Shown here piece by piece: positions 22,845-34,414 of a stretch of 64,000 nt of DNA. The stretch comes from Termitomyces sp. T153 (taxonomy: Eukaryota; Basidiomycota; Agaricomycetes; Agaricales; Lyophyllaceae). How positions within the stretch are numbered: position 1 is the stretch's first letter; the number at the start of each line of letters is the position of its first letter. The stretch covers positions 433,935-497,934 of the forward strand of contig JACKQL020000039.1 of NCBI GenBank assembly GCA_018296165.2, in the 5' to 3' direction. A model generated the notes under the pieces. The model saw nothing but the letters and a program-made list of their open reading frames with translations, made no database searches and had not been told where the DNA came from. The position numbers were made by a program, and so were the translations under genes.

Positions 22845-24459
22845 AATCCGGAACACTTGCTAGACAACATTGTACTTGTTGCAACGGTCAACATCAATTC
22901 TATTGACGTTCTGTGCCTTTCTTGGTGTTTTTTTCTCTCCTCTTGAGCAAACGTGCCGTCACACACGCCGAGATCTCTTCCTGCCTGGTCCGAAGGGATA
23001 CTCTTTGTAATGTCTTGGTCAGACCTTCAACCACTGAGTTTGGTTGTAGGATCGCGTATACTCATCTTCCTAACACGAAGATGGGTAGGACAAAAGGCGA
23101 AGACGTGATCATAACCCGTCAATCCTTCGTCGATCCGATTGACCGCAATGGAACGACATAGGTGCAGCAACGCTCATGCAGTAAGCGACCACATAGCGCG
23201 GCAGCCCTACGTCCTCACGTTCCGGTGCGATGCGTGGGAAGTTCTTAGCTTGGATGAACGAAATCCTTACAAAGCATGATTTTCCCATCATCACAGGTCA
23301 CTGCTTACGCATCAGTGGAACTACACACCTGCACTGGCTGCCGTTCCTTCCGACATTGTGAAAATACTACTTCAGATGCCTTTCTAAGGTACTGGCGCTC
23401 GCTGGAGCTGATAGCATCCCTGTACGTCGAACTTCTGAGACCGATCCTCATGAATGCTGGTTTTCTGCTTCCCCCCGCTCCCTAGGGGTTGGGGCCATCG
23501 GCACGTGATGCGCGGGGTCTTCTTCGACTTGGGTCCTCTTCCCGCCGATTACGCAACCCCTGAGTAACGGTAATCTCGCAGCTTATGCCCATCACGACCG
23601 AATGTATTTAGTTCTTTGTAACTTCACCTACTTCGTTTACTTGAATATCCAACTCGCATCTCTTCCCCGCAGAGCGCAACGAAAGGACGAAACCGAGTAT
23701 TTGTCTTGTTGGACCATTAGGAGTAAATATACTTAGAGTCTGCAGTACAATATTTCGGGATAAACGGGTTATTAAACTCAGTCCTTGATACATCAGACGA
23801 GGCCAAAAAGGGCATACTGTATACTTCTGCCTTAAACTCAACCTCAAGGTGCGAGTCGATGTTTCCTATCATGAATGATTGACCTTATTCGACGTGGCAT
23901 ACAACATGAAGGCGATCGCCAGTAGCCATCAATCCAATCAACCTTCAAGGCTTGATTCGGCTGGTGCCTGTACAGCGCACTCTGGCATCCATAGAACCTT
24001 CATCCTGCGCTCTGAGTACTGAATGCCCTCGTTGAACATGCGAGGCCTTGAAGCCATGTATACCTCAGTTCTGGGTGCTCGGCAAGGTGATCTTCGCAGG
24101 GTCATAGGTCCCGGTCAACTCTCGCACGGTACATTATGAAAAGCCTAGTGACTTCTTAGAAGTTCGCCATTGCGCTGTCTGTTATCTTGAGATGAAGATT
24201 ATGGTCTATGCGATGCTAATATCCTGATATATGCATCACTACCCAAGCTGGCTACCGTCATTTGCGATCGTACCACCAGTTATCCAAAATCAGCGTTGTT
24301 GAATTCCATTTCTTACAGCTGGGTTCTTTTGCTTCCTAATGTGGCCGGTTCGCCGGTACAAAGACAGGGCCGATAACTGACAAAGGTTCTTCGGGAAGTT
24401 TACGGTCATGCGAGCTGGTTTTCTTATAGTTGTATTTCAACGTTTATCATTGTCTTGCC
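22845..24459. other. Intergenic stretch between kinase relic and antiporter copy 2
   Basis: No gene, repeat or RNA is recognised. Frames are short and without motifs. The last 30 bases resemble the region just upstream of antiporter copy 1. Confidence 0.4.
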
Positions 24460-26509
24460 ATGGCTATCGACTTACTGGAGGTTCGTGTCACATCCATTAA
24501 TATCTGGCGCTGACCTTATCGTTGTTCAAGGTAACCACCCCAGGTTTGGTGTACATATGTCTCGGAGGTTTCGTCGTTGCAGTGAGTGCTTCAATGTACA
24601 TCTAATACCACTTTTCCTCATGCCTCAATATAGTTCTCCATGTTTTCACTTCTAGTCAAAGAAACAGTAAGCTCACCGCCAATCTCAATGTTCCAGCGCG
24701 TATCTGATCTCCAGCATTAATCCAGCTATACATCAACGAAGTCGTGCTCGGAACGGCCTTTGGTATTGCCATAGGACCACACGGTGCAAATATATTCGAC
24801 CCTCGATCTTGGGACGCCTCTACTACCTTCATGACCCGCGAGATCACTCGTATCGTTCTTGCCACCGGCCTCTTCGCCATCGGCGTAGAGCTTCCTAAAT
24901 CATATATGGCCAAACATGGAAAGAGCCTCTTCGTTATGGTCGTGCCTACAATGGCTATTGGTTGGGTCATAGTCGCAGGTAAGCCAATTGTCATCATAGT
25001 TTCACTTTTCACGAACGCTCACTTCATAAGGCGCCTTGTTCGGTCTATTCCCGAAACTGAGTTTCCATTCATGCCTCGCCATCTCTGCATGTCTCACCCC
25101 TACCGACCCCATCATCTGTGCTGCCATCGTAGGTCAGTCTAACGTTGCCTTGATTTCTGAATGCGCTGAAGTCTTGCCAATAAGGTGGTAAGTATGCACG
25201 AAGACATGTACCCCTGAATCTGCGGCATATCTTGTCGGCGGAATCTGCGGCCAACGATGGCCTCGCTTATCCGTTTTTAACAATATCTATCTACCTTATA
25301 GTCGACAAAAATAAGCAAGAGGCTGTCGCTCATTGGGTCCTTGTGGGATGGTTCTGTGAGTCGACACCTTTTGACCAACTTCTTTCCATAATTCTTCTTC
25401 CAGACCAAGTGATTATAGGCATTGTTATCGGTGCCATTATGGGACTTATGTTCTCTCACTTAATGAAGTTCTCTCAGCAACGCGGGTTTATCGACCGTGA
25501 ATCTTATCTAGCGCAGTATCTTGCCCTCGCCATTTTTATTGCGGGTGTTGTAAGCACAATTGGTAGCGATGACCTTCTAGCTGCGTTTGCAGCAGGTATC
25601 AATTTTTCGCAATCCATGTCCTGAGTCCTTGTGGCTAACTCGAGAAATCATCCAGGCAGTGCCATCTCATGGGATGGAGAATTTAATGACCACACCGAAG
25701 GCGAAGCATTCGCATCCATCATTGAGCTTGTTCTTAATTGTGCTTGCTTCATGTACATCGGCGCTTGGCTTCCATTCGAAGCCTTCAATTCCCCTGATGT
25801 CGGAATAACTCCGTGGCAACTGGTTATTCTCTTTTTTATTATACTTACCCTTCGACGTATTCCGGCTATATTGATACTCTATCGATGGATTCCAGAAATT
25901 CGAACTTGGCGTGAAGCACTGTTTTCTGGTCATTTTGGTGAGTCGATGATGATTTCGCATCGACAATTGACCTCATCTGTTACAGGTCCTGTAAGCTTAG
26001 TACTTTCGGCTATACTTTTTGTTGTCTCATCAATCCTTAAGATGGGTGTTGGTGCAATTTTCATCTCTTCTCTAGCTTTACACAAGCTACCGACTGCACA
26101 CAATCCGCCTAGAAACGAGCAGGAATTATTAGCGGCATCTCTGGAGCCAGTGGTTGCCTTCATTGTCCTCTGCTCTATTATCATTCGTAAGATGACATAC
26201 ATATTCCCGACGAAACACGTCGGTGACCTTCTTTGTTCCTTAGACGGGCTATCCATCCCCTTCTTCTCGCTTGGAAAGGCCACCTTTTCTCTGACCACAA
26301 TTCCGAGCATGAGTCCGGACTGGACAATAGGAATTCAACACACCCCAACAAATGCATCTGTTAGCTCCTCAGCCACTACACAAACTACGTCCATACCAAA
26401 AGTCAGTTCACGTGCACTGGAGGAACAGTGGCTCCAGCATGAAGCCGGGATCACTGCAAGCGAGGAAGAGAATGCCAGAACAGTGGAAGAGAATCTTGTG
26501 GACATATGA
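24460..26509 (+). CDS. Na+/H+ antiporter (Nha1/Sod2 type), copy 2
   Basis: This is a paralogue of the gene at 16860 with every intron at the same place. Exons 24460-24480, 24531-24581, 24634-24666, 24726-24978, 25031-25132, 25185-25355, 25404-25595, 25656-25937, 25986-26186 and 26244-26509 join to 523 residues. The first nine exons have the same lengths as in copy 1. It keeps TPTDPIICAAIV, SAESAANDG and GSDDLLAAFAAG. The C-terminal tail differs most, ending in an acidic stretch (ASEEENARTVEENLVDI). The last two introns (48 and 57 bp) are multiples of three without stops, so unspliced RNA would still read through. The duplicate spans about 2 kb of gene plus downstream sequence. Confidence 0.9.
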
Positions 26510-26993
26510 TATGATCGACCGGGAGAAAGGGTCAACTGGCCCATACAGTTGTTTGGTGTTCCTCGTGGCCAATATCCACCACCGGCCAACTCCTGCTCTG
26601 AGGTTATGACTTTGTATCAAGGCTATACCGAGAACACAGGTCCCCATCATCAATTCAAATGACATTCAATGGAGATCGAGGGTTATCGATTATGAATTCC
26701 CTTCCCGCTCGAGCACCTGGCCGCAACAAGCTCAAGTTCGATTTGCACAGTACTACTCTTCGCTTTTCTTCAATGGTCAAATAGTCCCGATGGGTCTTCG
26801 CTTTGGATACCAAAGGACCATACATAATTTCCACTGTCGTGTGTTCTCTTTCGTTTGGCACTTGGTTATTGAATATTTGGACCTTAAGATGGCTAGGTAA
26901 GTAATGTGAAGTGGGAAGAAGTGTCCAAATTACGTACTACCAGTACCAAATACCACGCCGAGTAGGTTTCGAGGATTGAAACATCAGTTGAAT
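26510..26993. other. Downstream region of antiporter copy 2
   Basis: No gene is seen. It is similar in patches to 18880-19250. An 83-residue minus-strand frame here has no motif and looks like chance. Confidence 0.4.
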
Positions 26994-27490
26994 TCTAGAA
27001 AAGCAAGATCTGTAAGGGAACAGTGAAATAAATGAGACAAATTGACGTTCGATGTAACACTAGTGAATCTACTGCTGAGAACTTTGACGAACCATCGATT
27101 CACAAAGCTCAGATTTGATGCGTCAACTTGATAGTTGCCTCATTGCGGTGCCAAATAACCAGTGATGACCGACTTCAAGTTCAGCAAGTCGAGGCGAGTA
27201 GCAAACTACCAGGGACTCTCCCAACCTCATGGAGACAGATAGAGAAGTCGTAGGTATGACCTTTGAGCTCGGAAAATGTTCTTTGCATGTATCATCCGAT
27301 GACGGTCAAGCTGTCCGTCATTCGCTGCCTTGGGCGCTGTTGATTCATCTTCAATGTTGTTCCTATCCACACTCTCTTCCCTCTGGATGAAGACGACCCT
27401 TGCTGCGTCTCCAGGCCAACTCACCTTGATATGCATCCCACACAAAAGTATCGAGAGTGGACAAGTATTAGTCAAGTACCAAAGCAAGGC
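26994..27490 (-). pseudogene. Degenerate partial copy of the 527-aa gene, left duplicate
   Basis: On the minus strand, the parts near 27240-27310 match exon 3 of the gene at 31840-33553 around 32625-32690 (shared GAAGGTCATACCT-like string and spacing). 27080-27135 matches its 3' end near 31810-31865. About 700 bp of exon 3, the Ser-rich part, is missing. The whole tract 26994-27490 is nearly identical to 33551-34045. The remaining frame of 86 residues (27227-27487) is probably not a protein. Confidence 0.5.
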
Positions 27491-27862
27491 ATTCCACTGA
27501 CTCGGAAAGGATGATGACTCGGATGATTCGATTTCAGGCTCACGGCTAACGATTTGTTCTGGTCTGCCGAGTTGGATCAGTCATGAATTCAATACTTTCG
27601 TTGTCATCGTTCTTGTTACATGGACTAAGATTATTGTCGACGTCAGCCTCCTAGGGCCTTCATTGTCCGCGTCAATTGTCAAGATGTACTGCAATCGAGC
27701 ACTTTATATAGCATTCTTATTGTAGATGAAATCTTATTATCGCAATTCATAGAACTTAAGGACCTGGGGGCACCCACCAAACCCCCAAAAGTCTACTAAC
27801 TACAACGGTGAGCGACGCTATTCTGCTGTATTAGGGCTTATAATGATGCTTGTATAATACAG

Positions 27863-28948
27863 ATGACCATTCTTGATCTCAAACTTCCTCAACTTCAGGC
27901 CACGTCTTGCCCAATTTCTACTACCACGTCAGTGCAGGCTCTTTTTTAAATTTCAAGATATCTCAGTTTCCATGCTTGCCCTAGATCTGGATATGATAAA
28001 CATACATATGAGCACTTGCTGGAGGACATTCCTTACAACGAGGAAGGTGTTCCCTACATTGGTATCAACGGCTTTTATCAGAAGCTGGTAATCTCTATCG
28101 GTCATTCTGCTTGGGACAGAGGCATCAACCCGGTAGAAGCCCTGGACAAACAGATAAACTGGTTTTACCCGATCTCGGACCGCAGATATGAAATAATCGG
28201 AGAATTCATTGGGACAACTCATTGGCCGCCAGGACTAGGGTTCCAGCGCCTAGGGGAATTCCTTGTGTTTGTCGGCAATGAAGAAATTGAGTATGAACGT
28301 TGGCAAAGTCTCACCATCTCTCTCCCGGACATCGAGCTGCCATACGATGCGTCCTGTTTTCCAGAACTTCCCTTCAATGCCTTCACAAACTTGCAGCATC
28401 TAACTTGGAAAGGTCACCGGAAGCAACTGCTTGTTTCATGGCTGCCTCTGATACCTAGTGTGCTCCAAACACTTACCACACTTGAGATCGAATGTGACAT
28501 TGCTCTTCAAGATTGCTGCTACTTGCTCTGGCATGGCAGCAATCTGAGGAAGCTCACTCTAAAAATTATCCAGAGAGATCTCGCTCATGAACAGGTGCTG
28601 GGCTTCATTGCCTCTCCAGTCTGTACAAGTCGACCGTTGGAAGATCTATGTCTCGTATCTGATGATGATGTAGGACCTCTTCTTCGTCCCTTCAATTTCC
28701 CATCTCTCCGTCGTATAAGTTTCACTCTCGGCTATCTAGCATGGTCAACTTTTGCAGACTTGGAGATTTGGAAGACACTACAGAAGATACATATCAAAGG
28801 TCATTTCTCAGATGAAGATTGCAATTGGATACGTTCTCAGTGCAGTCCCGAAACTCAATGTGACTTCCAAAGGCCACGTCTACCAGTCAGAAGCGCAACA
28901 AGTTTCCTGCATAAAGACTCAGCCCATCGCCCTTTCTTTACATGGTAA
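27863..28948 (+). CDS. LRR/F-box-like protein, copy 1
   Basis: Exon 27863-27927, intron 27928-27984 (GTCAGT..CCTAG) and exon 27985-28948 give a protein of about 342 residues. The start was chosen because the same ATG, splice sites and phase occur in copy 2 at 34415. Leucine-rich stretches recur (FTNLQHLTWKGHRK, LTTLEIECDIALQDC, LRKLTLKII, LQKIHIKGHF), in the style of basidiomycete F-box/LRR proteins. No F-box is visible at the N-terminus. The tail ends HRPFFTW. Substrate and pathway are unknown. If it is F-box related it would act in ubiquitin ligase complexes, but this is inference. Confidence 0.75.
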
Positions 28949-29025
28949 TGGAATAAAGTCGATACTTATTATCAATGAGTCGGCCTGAATGCATGCTACG
29001 TATCGTCTTTATAACAACTTGTATG

Positions 29026-29160
29026 TCAAAAATGTGTACCTTGTATTCCAAAAATGTGTACCTTGTATTCCAAAAATGTGTACCTTGTATTCCAAAAATG
29101 TGTACCTTGTATTCTAAGAATGTGCGATCTTGTGTTCCAATAATGTACGATCTTGTGTTA
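29026..29160 (+). repeat. 22-bp tandem repeat downstream of LRR gene copy 1
   Basis: The unit ccaaaaatgtgtaccttgta is repeated with a period of 22 bp about four times exactly. It then decays to variants with gatcttgt in place of accttgt. Two more variant units lie at 29245-29285. The matching position after copy 2 (35580-35612) has only a single unit (gaatgtacgatgttgtattc), so the array expanded after duplication. Confidence 0.85.
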
Positions 29161-29632
29161 GGCTCATATGATGACCTACAGGTGGCCTGCCTTCACGGCT
29201 TCGATCACCTTTGAACTTTTTAAGAAGGCTGCAGTGACCCCACAGCTACGATCTTGTATTCTAATAATGTACGATCTTGTATCCTATCCGAGCCAGCAAC
29301 AAACAGAACAAAACTTTACGAGTATGAACAAGGTCTCTACTGTCGTTGCTGGATTAGTCTTTTCGGATGGGGTCAAACAATTGTACAACCTTGTTCTGAG
29401 ATGTAGCCATTTTCGGCTTTTGTATTCGTGGGTGACATGTCGGTTATATATAAAGTCTAACTAATGAATACCCTTCTGTCATCTCCAACACACGACATCT
29501 GTGCATTCACGTTGTCTGATTTGCTGCTTGTTCATCTGTCGGCATTACCTCACCACTTGTACGTGATGTCAACTCTTCTGGTATTTTCTCAATTTTGAAG
29601 CATCAATGGACAGACACTGAAGCCTTGGTATA
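29161..29632. other. Intergenic stretch
   Basis: Besides the two variant repeat units at 29245-29285, I see only a possible promoter for the next gene, TATATAAAG at 29448-29456, about 180 bases before its ATG. Confidence 0.4.
29448..29456 (+). promoter_or_regulatory. Possible TATA box
   Basis: TATATAAAG lies upstream of the 566-residue frame at 29633 in an otherwise mixed sequence. It is supported only by motif and position. Confidence 0.35.
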
Positions 29633-31333
29633 ATGGTCAAACACTGGAGGTACTCTAGACTTCACCTAGCAGGGACCCTTCTGGGGGTCACACTTGCCAC
29701 ACTCGCAGTGTGGCGTCACTATCGTAGGAAAACATCTGCTTCACAGCAGCCTTCTACTACAAGCTCAAGCTCCGATGACGGCGGTCGCTCAGCATCCCCC
29801 GCTGGGACTTTCAGGGAAAGCCTCCACACACTCCCTGCTGGGACTCCCGCTGATAGCCTTCCAATGATCTCTGTTACATCTGACAGTGATGGCCCTTCTG
29901 AAGCATTTCCTGCTGCAACCCCCACTGACAGTGCTCGAGATTTAGCCCTTCCTTCTGCATCTAGCCTGAGCAGTACTAGCACTCCGATACTCCGAATCCC
30001 TATTGCAGCTCAGAGTATCCGCAATCTCAGGCATTCTGAACGATCTTCCAAGTCTTCACAACAGTCACGGTTGCGCCGGGCTAGAGCAACCGAACAGCGG
30101 AACGCCCCAACACTCCCTGCTGCAACTAGCAGTGCTGACATACCAGCACTTCCTGCTACAACTTCTCAAAATACTGAGCAGTCTTTTGAGTTTTCACGAC
30201 TGTGGGTTAGTGCTGAAGCGACTGAGCGGCAATATGCCCCAGCGCTCCTTGCTCGGACTCCCAGTGCAACTCCGGGGTCTCCCACTCCTACCAGCGTTAA
30301 TACATCAACACTCCCTTCTGCCACTAACAATGTTGACATGACCCTAGCACTCCCTGCTCCAAGTGCTCGTCATTTTTACGATGGGAGTTTTCGAAGATAT
30401 CTCGAGCCTTCACAATGGTTTCATCGGGATGCTGGAGTGACCGAACTGTGGTATGCCCCAACGCTTCCTGCCACTGATGGAGTGACTGGGCAACGCTGTG
30501 TTGCTCGGCTCAATGAAGCCAAAAACATCATTATCACTATTGAACAAATGGCGTCCGAATTGATCGAGGAACATTATCAGAAATGTAGAGATCGTCTCAA
30601 TCATCCTGGTGTCTCTAGGTTGGAAGTCGAGGCTACCATCAACCCCGGAAATGGTTGGTCTCTGTACAGCTTGGAAGGTCTCGGTCAAGCGTTTGCACAT
30701 CTCAAACAGGATGATCGTCGATGCCTCTGTAAGACGTTGAAGGTTCAGCTCCCAATTGAGGACGGGCTTGAATCAAATGGGGAAGTGATTGATCTCAGTC
30801 TCCCGAAAGTTGAATCGTTGGAATGGGAAAGCCATAGAAACCAGCTTCCTCTTATCGGTTTCCGAAACTTTACTCATCTCACTCGACTGGAGATTCGATC
30901 CAGTCTCTCATTTCGTGATTGTGAAATGTTGCTCCGACATGCTTCTGGAACACTTCAATTCTGCCATATCGAAGAAGTCATAGATAACAATGACCTATCC
31001 CATGTCTTCACTCAGGATGCAGACATCACTGGCATCACATCGGCTGCTCAGACTCAAATCCAAATGGAAAGTCTCAAACACTTGTCAATTCGTTCAACCA
31101 TCTGTCCCGGAGAGGATCTGCTAAACAAATTATATATGGAGAATTTGAAAGCTCTACACCTCACGGTCTATTACGGGCGTATGAAAGTCGAGTATATGAG
31201 AAGTATTCTATGGTCCCTCCTCGATGATATTCAGCTGGATTGTGACCTTTCATATGATGATGCTCTTTGGATCAAGCAAGGAACTCTCCACGCGACGATA
31301 CGCATTTTCTCCAGTAAATCTGTGAAGAGTTGA
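29633..31333 (+). CDS. Membrane-anchored LRR-like protein with Thr/Pro-rich linker
   Basis: A single uninterrupted frame of 566 residues. A hydrophobic segment at residues 12-27 (LAGTLLGVTLATLAVW) flanked by Arg and Lys suggests a signal anchor. Residues about 35-285 are rich in Ser, Thr, Ala and Pro, with imperfect repeats of the type TEQRNAPTLPAAT (three versions near residues 152, 195 and 268) and shorter PAGTPADS units. From about residue 300 the protein resembles the C-terminal LRR region of its neighbours, with leucine-spaced strands such as FTHLTRLEIRSSLSFRDC and SLKHLSIRSTI. No F-box is seen. It is probably a relative of the LRR genes on either side that gained a membrane anchor and linker. 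The function is unknown. Confidence 0.7.
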   Translation: MVKHWRYSRLHLAGTLLGVTLATLAVWRHYRRKTSASQQPSTTSSSSDDGGRSASPAGTFRESLHTLPAGTPADSLPMISVTSDSDGPSEAFPAATPTDSARDLALPSASSLSSTSTPILRIPIAAQSIRNLRHSERSSKSSQQSRLRRARATEQRNAPTLPAATSSADIPALPATTSQNTEQSFEFSRLWVSAEATERQYAPALLARTPSATPGSPTPTSVNTSTLPSATNNVDMTLALPAPSARHFYDGSFRRYLEPSQWFHRDAGVTELWYAPTLPATDGVTGQRCVARLNEAKNIIITIEQMASELIEEHYQKCRDRLNHPGVSRLEVEATINPGNGWSLYSLEGLGQAFAHLKQDDRRCLCKTLKVQLPIEDGLESNGEVIDLSLPKVESLEWESHRNQLPLIGFRNFTHLTRLEIRSSLSFRDCEMLLRHASGTLQFCHIEEVIDNNDLSHVFTQDADITGITSAAQTQIQMESLKHLSIRSTICPGEDLLNKLYMENLKALHLTVYYGRMKVEYMRSILWSLLDDIQLDCDLSYDDALWIKQGTLHATIRIFSSKSVKS

Positions 31334-31839
31334 TGCCATATTCCCCTGTTGCTCGAGGTCTTACCTTTACTTTGAATCTATTTTATGACTGTACATGTTT
31401 ATTTATTTATACTCGACAGAGATATATGAGGAACTTCATTGAATGATTGATACCCAGCACGATATATATACATTTCAACTATTTCTTTCTTTACATGAGT
31501 AGCATCTGCTCTCCTTGACGTTCAATACTTGATGTTGACAGCCACGCCCAGACGTTTTAAACTTGAAACTATCGAGAATATTGTAGAAAGATATATTCCA
31601 AACTATTTCTGCCGTTGCAGTACTTCGCGCCACCAATAGTAACAAATGCATCTATGGTTCAAGTGAGATCTCAAGGCCAAATACATCAACTGAAAACACA
31701 TCCAACACAACGATCACGAGTGAACAAAAAGATGAACCAAGAGAAGTGAGACAGATCGATAAGACTTCAATTACACCTCGGCACTAATTGCGAGATGGCT
31801 GTGGAGAACTTCCCACAAGCCAATCGCGATTCATGGATC
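31334..31839. other. Intergenic stretch between convergent genes
   Basis: This is the shared 3' region of the LRR-like gene (plus) and the 527-aa gene (minus). Nothing else is recognised. It is AT-rich near 31380-31480, where polyadenylation would be expected. Confidence 0.4.
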
Positions 31840-33553
31840 CTAGTTTTGATGCGTAGACTTCCCTGGTCTCGGAGGCGGAGAGATAATGATAAGACGACGT
31901 TGAAGGTTCAAGCAGTTCGGTTGTGGTGTTCTCGGAACGCTTGATAGATCAGAACCAGATTTTCTTCTCGTCGGAACAAATTTTCCAGAGTTCGCAGATT
32001 TTCTGGAAGATGCAGACCGGCTGCTAGAGGCATCAAGATTGCCAGACGAAGTACTGGATTTGCTGGAGCTTGCAGATGTGTTGGACAAACTAGAAGCCAC
32101 GGTCTTTCTGGACAAAGCAGATCTGCTGAATGACACAGACTTATTGGGTGAAACAGATTCGTTGAAGATCACAGACTTGCTGGATGAACCAGATTTAACA
32201 GAGGAAACAGGCGTCCTAGACGGGACAAATTTTGGAACTGTCTTGGGCATCGCCTGGGATCTTTCTGTAACCAAAGACTTGCTCGAGGATTCCAGCTTTC
32301 CAGCAGCCACAGGATTCTCGACAGAAACAGTACTAGAAACAGAATTTTTCGAAGGGGTGAATTTACTTCCTGAGTAAACAGCCACAGCCTTCCTATGTTT
32401 CCTCTCGGAAGGTGGCGTAGGCGTGCGAGAGGGTACAGAGATAGGTTCACTCGGAGGAACAGGGCTTTCAGGAGACGAGGAATGAGGCATCTGTATAGCC
32501 AACGGCGACGAGGAGCTCACGCGCCAAACAGCTGGCGTCAACGCGATATCAGGCGCAAGACTTGGAGCATCATATACCTGAAGAACCGTATCAGATCCAG
32601 CCTTCATAGAGACAAACGGAGGGGTCGCAGGTATGACCTTCAAGCTGAGGATGACTTCTTCGCATCCACCATCTGGTGAGGGTAGAGCATTTCCGTCGCT
32701 TAATTTCAGTCGTTTCGAGCTTTGCGCCTCGGATATAGACGGCGAAATAGAGCGAGTGCGCTTCAGCTTCACTGGACTACTGGCATTCGCTGGGATTGCT
32801 GGACTTGGAAGGAACAAAGGCGGTGGCTCAATCGGCTCCACGGACGCGGCGAGGGTAGGGGCAGTCACGTTGACGCAAGGTTTAGATTCCATCCTGAAGC
32901 AAAATACAAAATGTTAGATCGCTTGGTGGTATTTTGAAGTGATATATACCATTCAACGAACGGCTTGAAGATCTCTTGGACGAGATCTCCGTAACCCCTG
33001 AAGGACAGCTCGTCTGTGAGCAGCCCAAACATCGCGATCCAGTCGTCAGGTATAAACGTTCCCGTCTCTACCGTGTCCATCAGTGCTTGAAGAGAATTAT
33101 CGGCCATGAGGACACGCGTTAAGACCTGCAAACAAACCATCAAGTTTCCAAGCGGCACTCACCCCGCCTCCTCTCAAACTTCGAAAAATAAATGCTCACC
33201 ATGAACCTCTGTTCATCCGTCCTGGGTCTAATAACATACGCCATAGAAGCAACGAACCACTGAACACCGTGTCTCAACCTCGCCTTATGTTCTTCTGCGG
33301 CCTCATTCAGAAGGTCGATCCGGAGAGCGCGCGCACGACGTAAATACTGTTGTACTAAGATGGGCAGCTGATAGGCAGAGTTCCGTATGTCTTGTGCAAA
33401 CAAAGTGGAGTTGTATTGCGTGTGATCACGCATTTGAGCGGATAGACACGACAAGAAGGTTTCGCTTGAAAAGGCGGGCTGACCAGCAGTTTGTTTGAAG
33501 AAGAGAGAAGAGAGCACGTAAAAAGTTATGTCAATGGCGACGCGATTTTTCAT
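31840..33553 (-). CDS. Uncharacterised 527-aa protein with Ser-rich C-terminus
   Basis: Three minus-strand exons, 33200-33553, 32950-33125 and 31840-32893, with GT..AG introns of 74 and 56 bp, join in frame to 527 residues. The first two exons code for a compact, probably helical region of about 175 residues (VRPRTDEQRFM-like end, then LTRVLMADNSLQALMDTVETG and TFIPDDWIAMFGLL). It has a hydrophobic pattern reminiscent of a cyclin or HEAT fold, but I cannot assign a family. The rest is low complexity, dominated by Ser, Lys, Pro and Val with many SSSKS and TPPSE units, and likely disordered. The ATG lies within 3 bases of the edge of the segment duplicated from 26994, so the original 5' end may have been lost. 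Three degenerate partial copies lie nearby. Confidence 0.65.
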
Positions 33554-34045
33554 TCTAGAAAAGCAAGATCTGTAAGGGAACAGTGAAATAAATGAGACAA
33601 ATTGACGTTCGATGTAACACTAGTGAATCTACTGCTGAGAACTTTGACGAACCATCGATTCACAAAGCTCAGATTTGATGCGTCAACTTGATAGTTGCCT
33701 CATTGCGGTGCCAAATAACCAGTGATGACCGACTTCAAGTTCAGCAAGTCGAGGCGAGTAGCAAACTACCAGGGACTCTCCCAACCTCATGGAGACAGAT
33801 AGAGAAGTCGTAGGTATGACCTTTGATCTCGGAAAATGTTCTTTGCATGTATCATCCGATGACGGTCAAGCTGTCCGTCATTCGCTGCCTTGGGCGCTGT
33901 TGATTCATCTTCAATGTTGTTCCTATCCACACTCTCTTCCCTCTGGATGAAGACGACCCTTGCTGCGTCTCCAGGCCAACTCACCAATTTGATGTGCATC
34001 CCACATAAAAGTATTGAGAGTGGACAAGTACAGTCAAGTATCAAG
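33551..34045 (-). pseudogene. Degenerate partial copy of the 527-aa gene, right duplicate
   Basis: This is almost the same sequence as 26994-27490, with only a handful of differences such as gagctc against gatctc. It joins directly to the start codon side of the 527-aa gene. It carries the same internally deleted version of exon 3 and the same 3' end block. The 104-residue frame at 33787-34101 is the counterpart of the left copy's 86-residue frame and is unlikely to be a protein. Confidence 0.5.
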
Positions 34046-34414
34046 GCGAGGCTTTCACTGAAAGGATGATGTTCCGGTTTCAACTTTCTCACGCTCCACA
34101 ACGATTTGTTCTGTGGCCTGAATTATTTCGATGTGAAAACTCGACTATTGTCATCATTGATTGTTGCGTGAAAGGTTCGACCGACTCACAGTTTTGTTGT
34201 CACCTCTTAATTGTCCTCGTCAATGTCAAAATGACTGTATTGAGTACTTCATTTCTTATTGTAGATGAATTTTTATTATTGAAGGTCATAGAACTGAATG
34301 TTACTTAAAACCTGAGGGCATTCTACGAATCCCAAAAAGATCTACTATATCCACAACGGTCAGTAACACTAGATGACTTTATTGGGGCTTCTAATGATCA
34401 CTCGTGTAGTATAG

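Noticed and set aside
33200..33553. Possible cyclin-like fold in the first exon of the 527-aa gene
   Set aside because: The hydrophobic pattern is suggestive, but no cyclin box residues could be identified, so no family was assigned.
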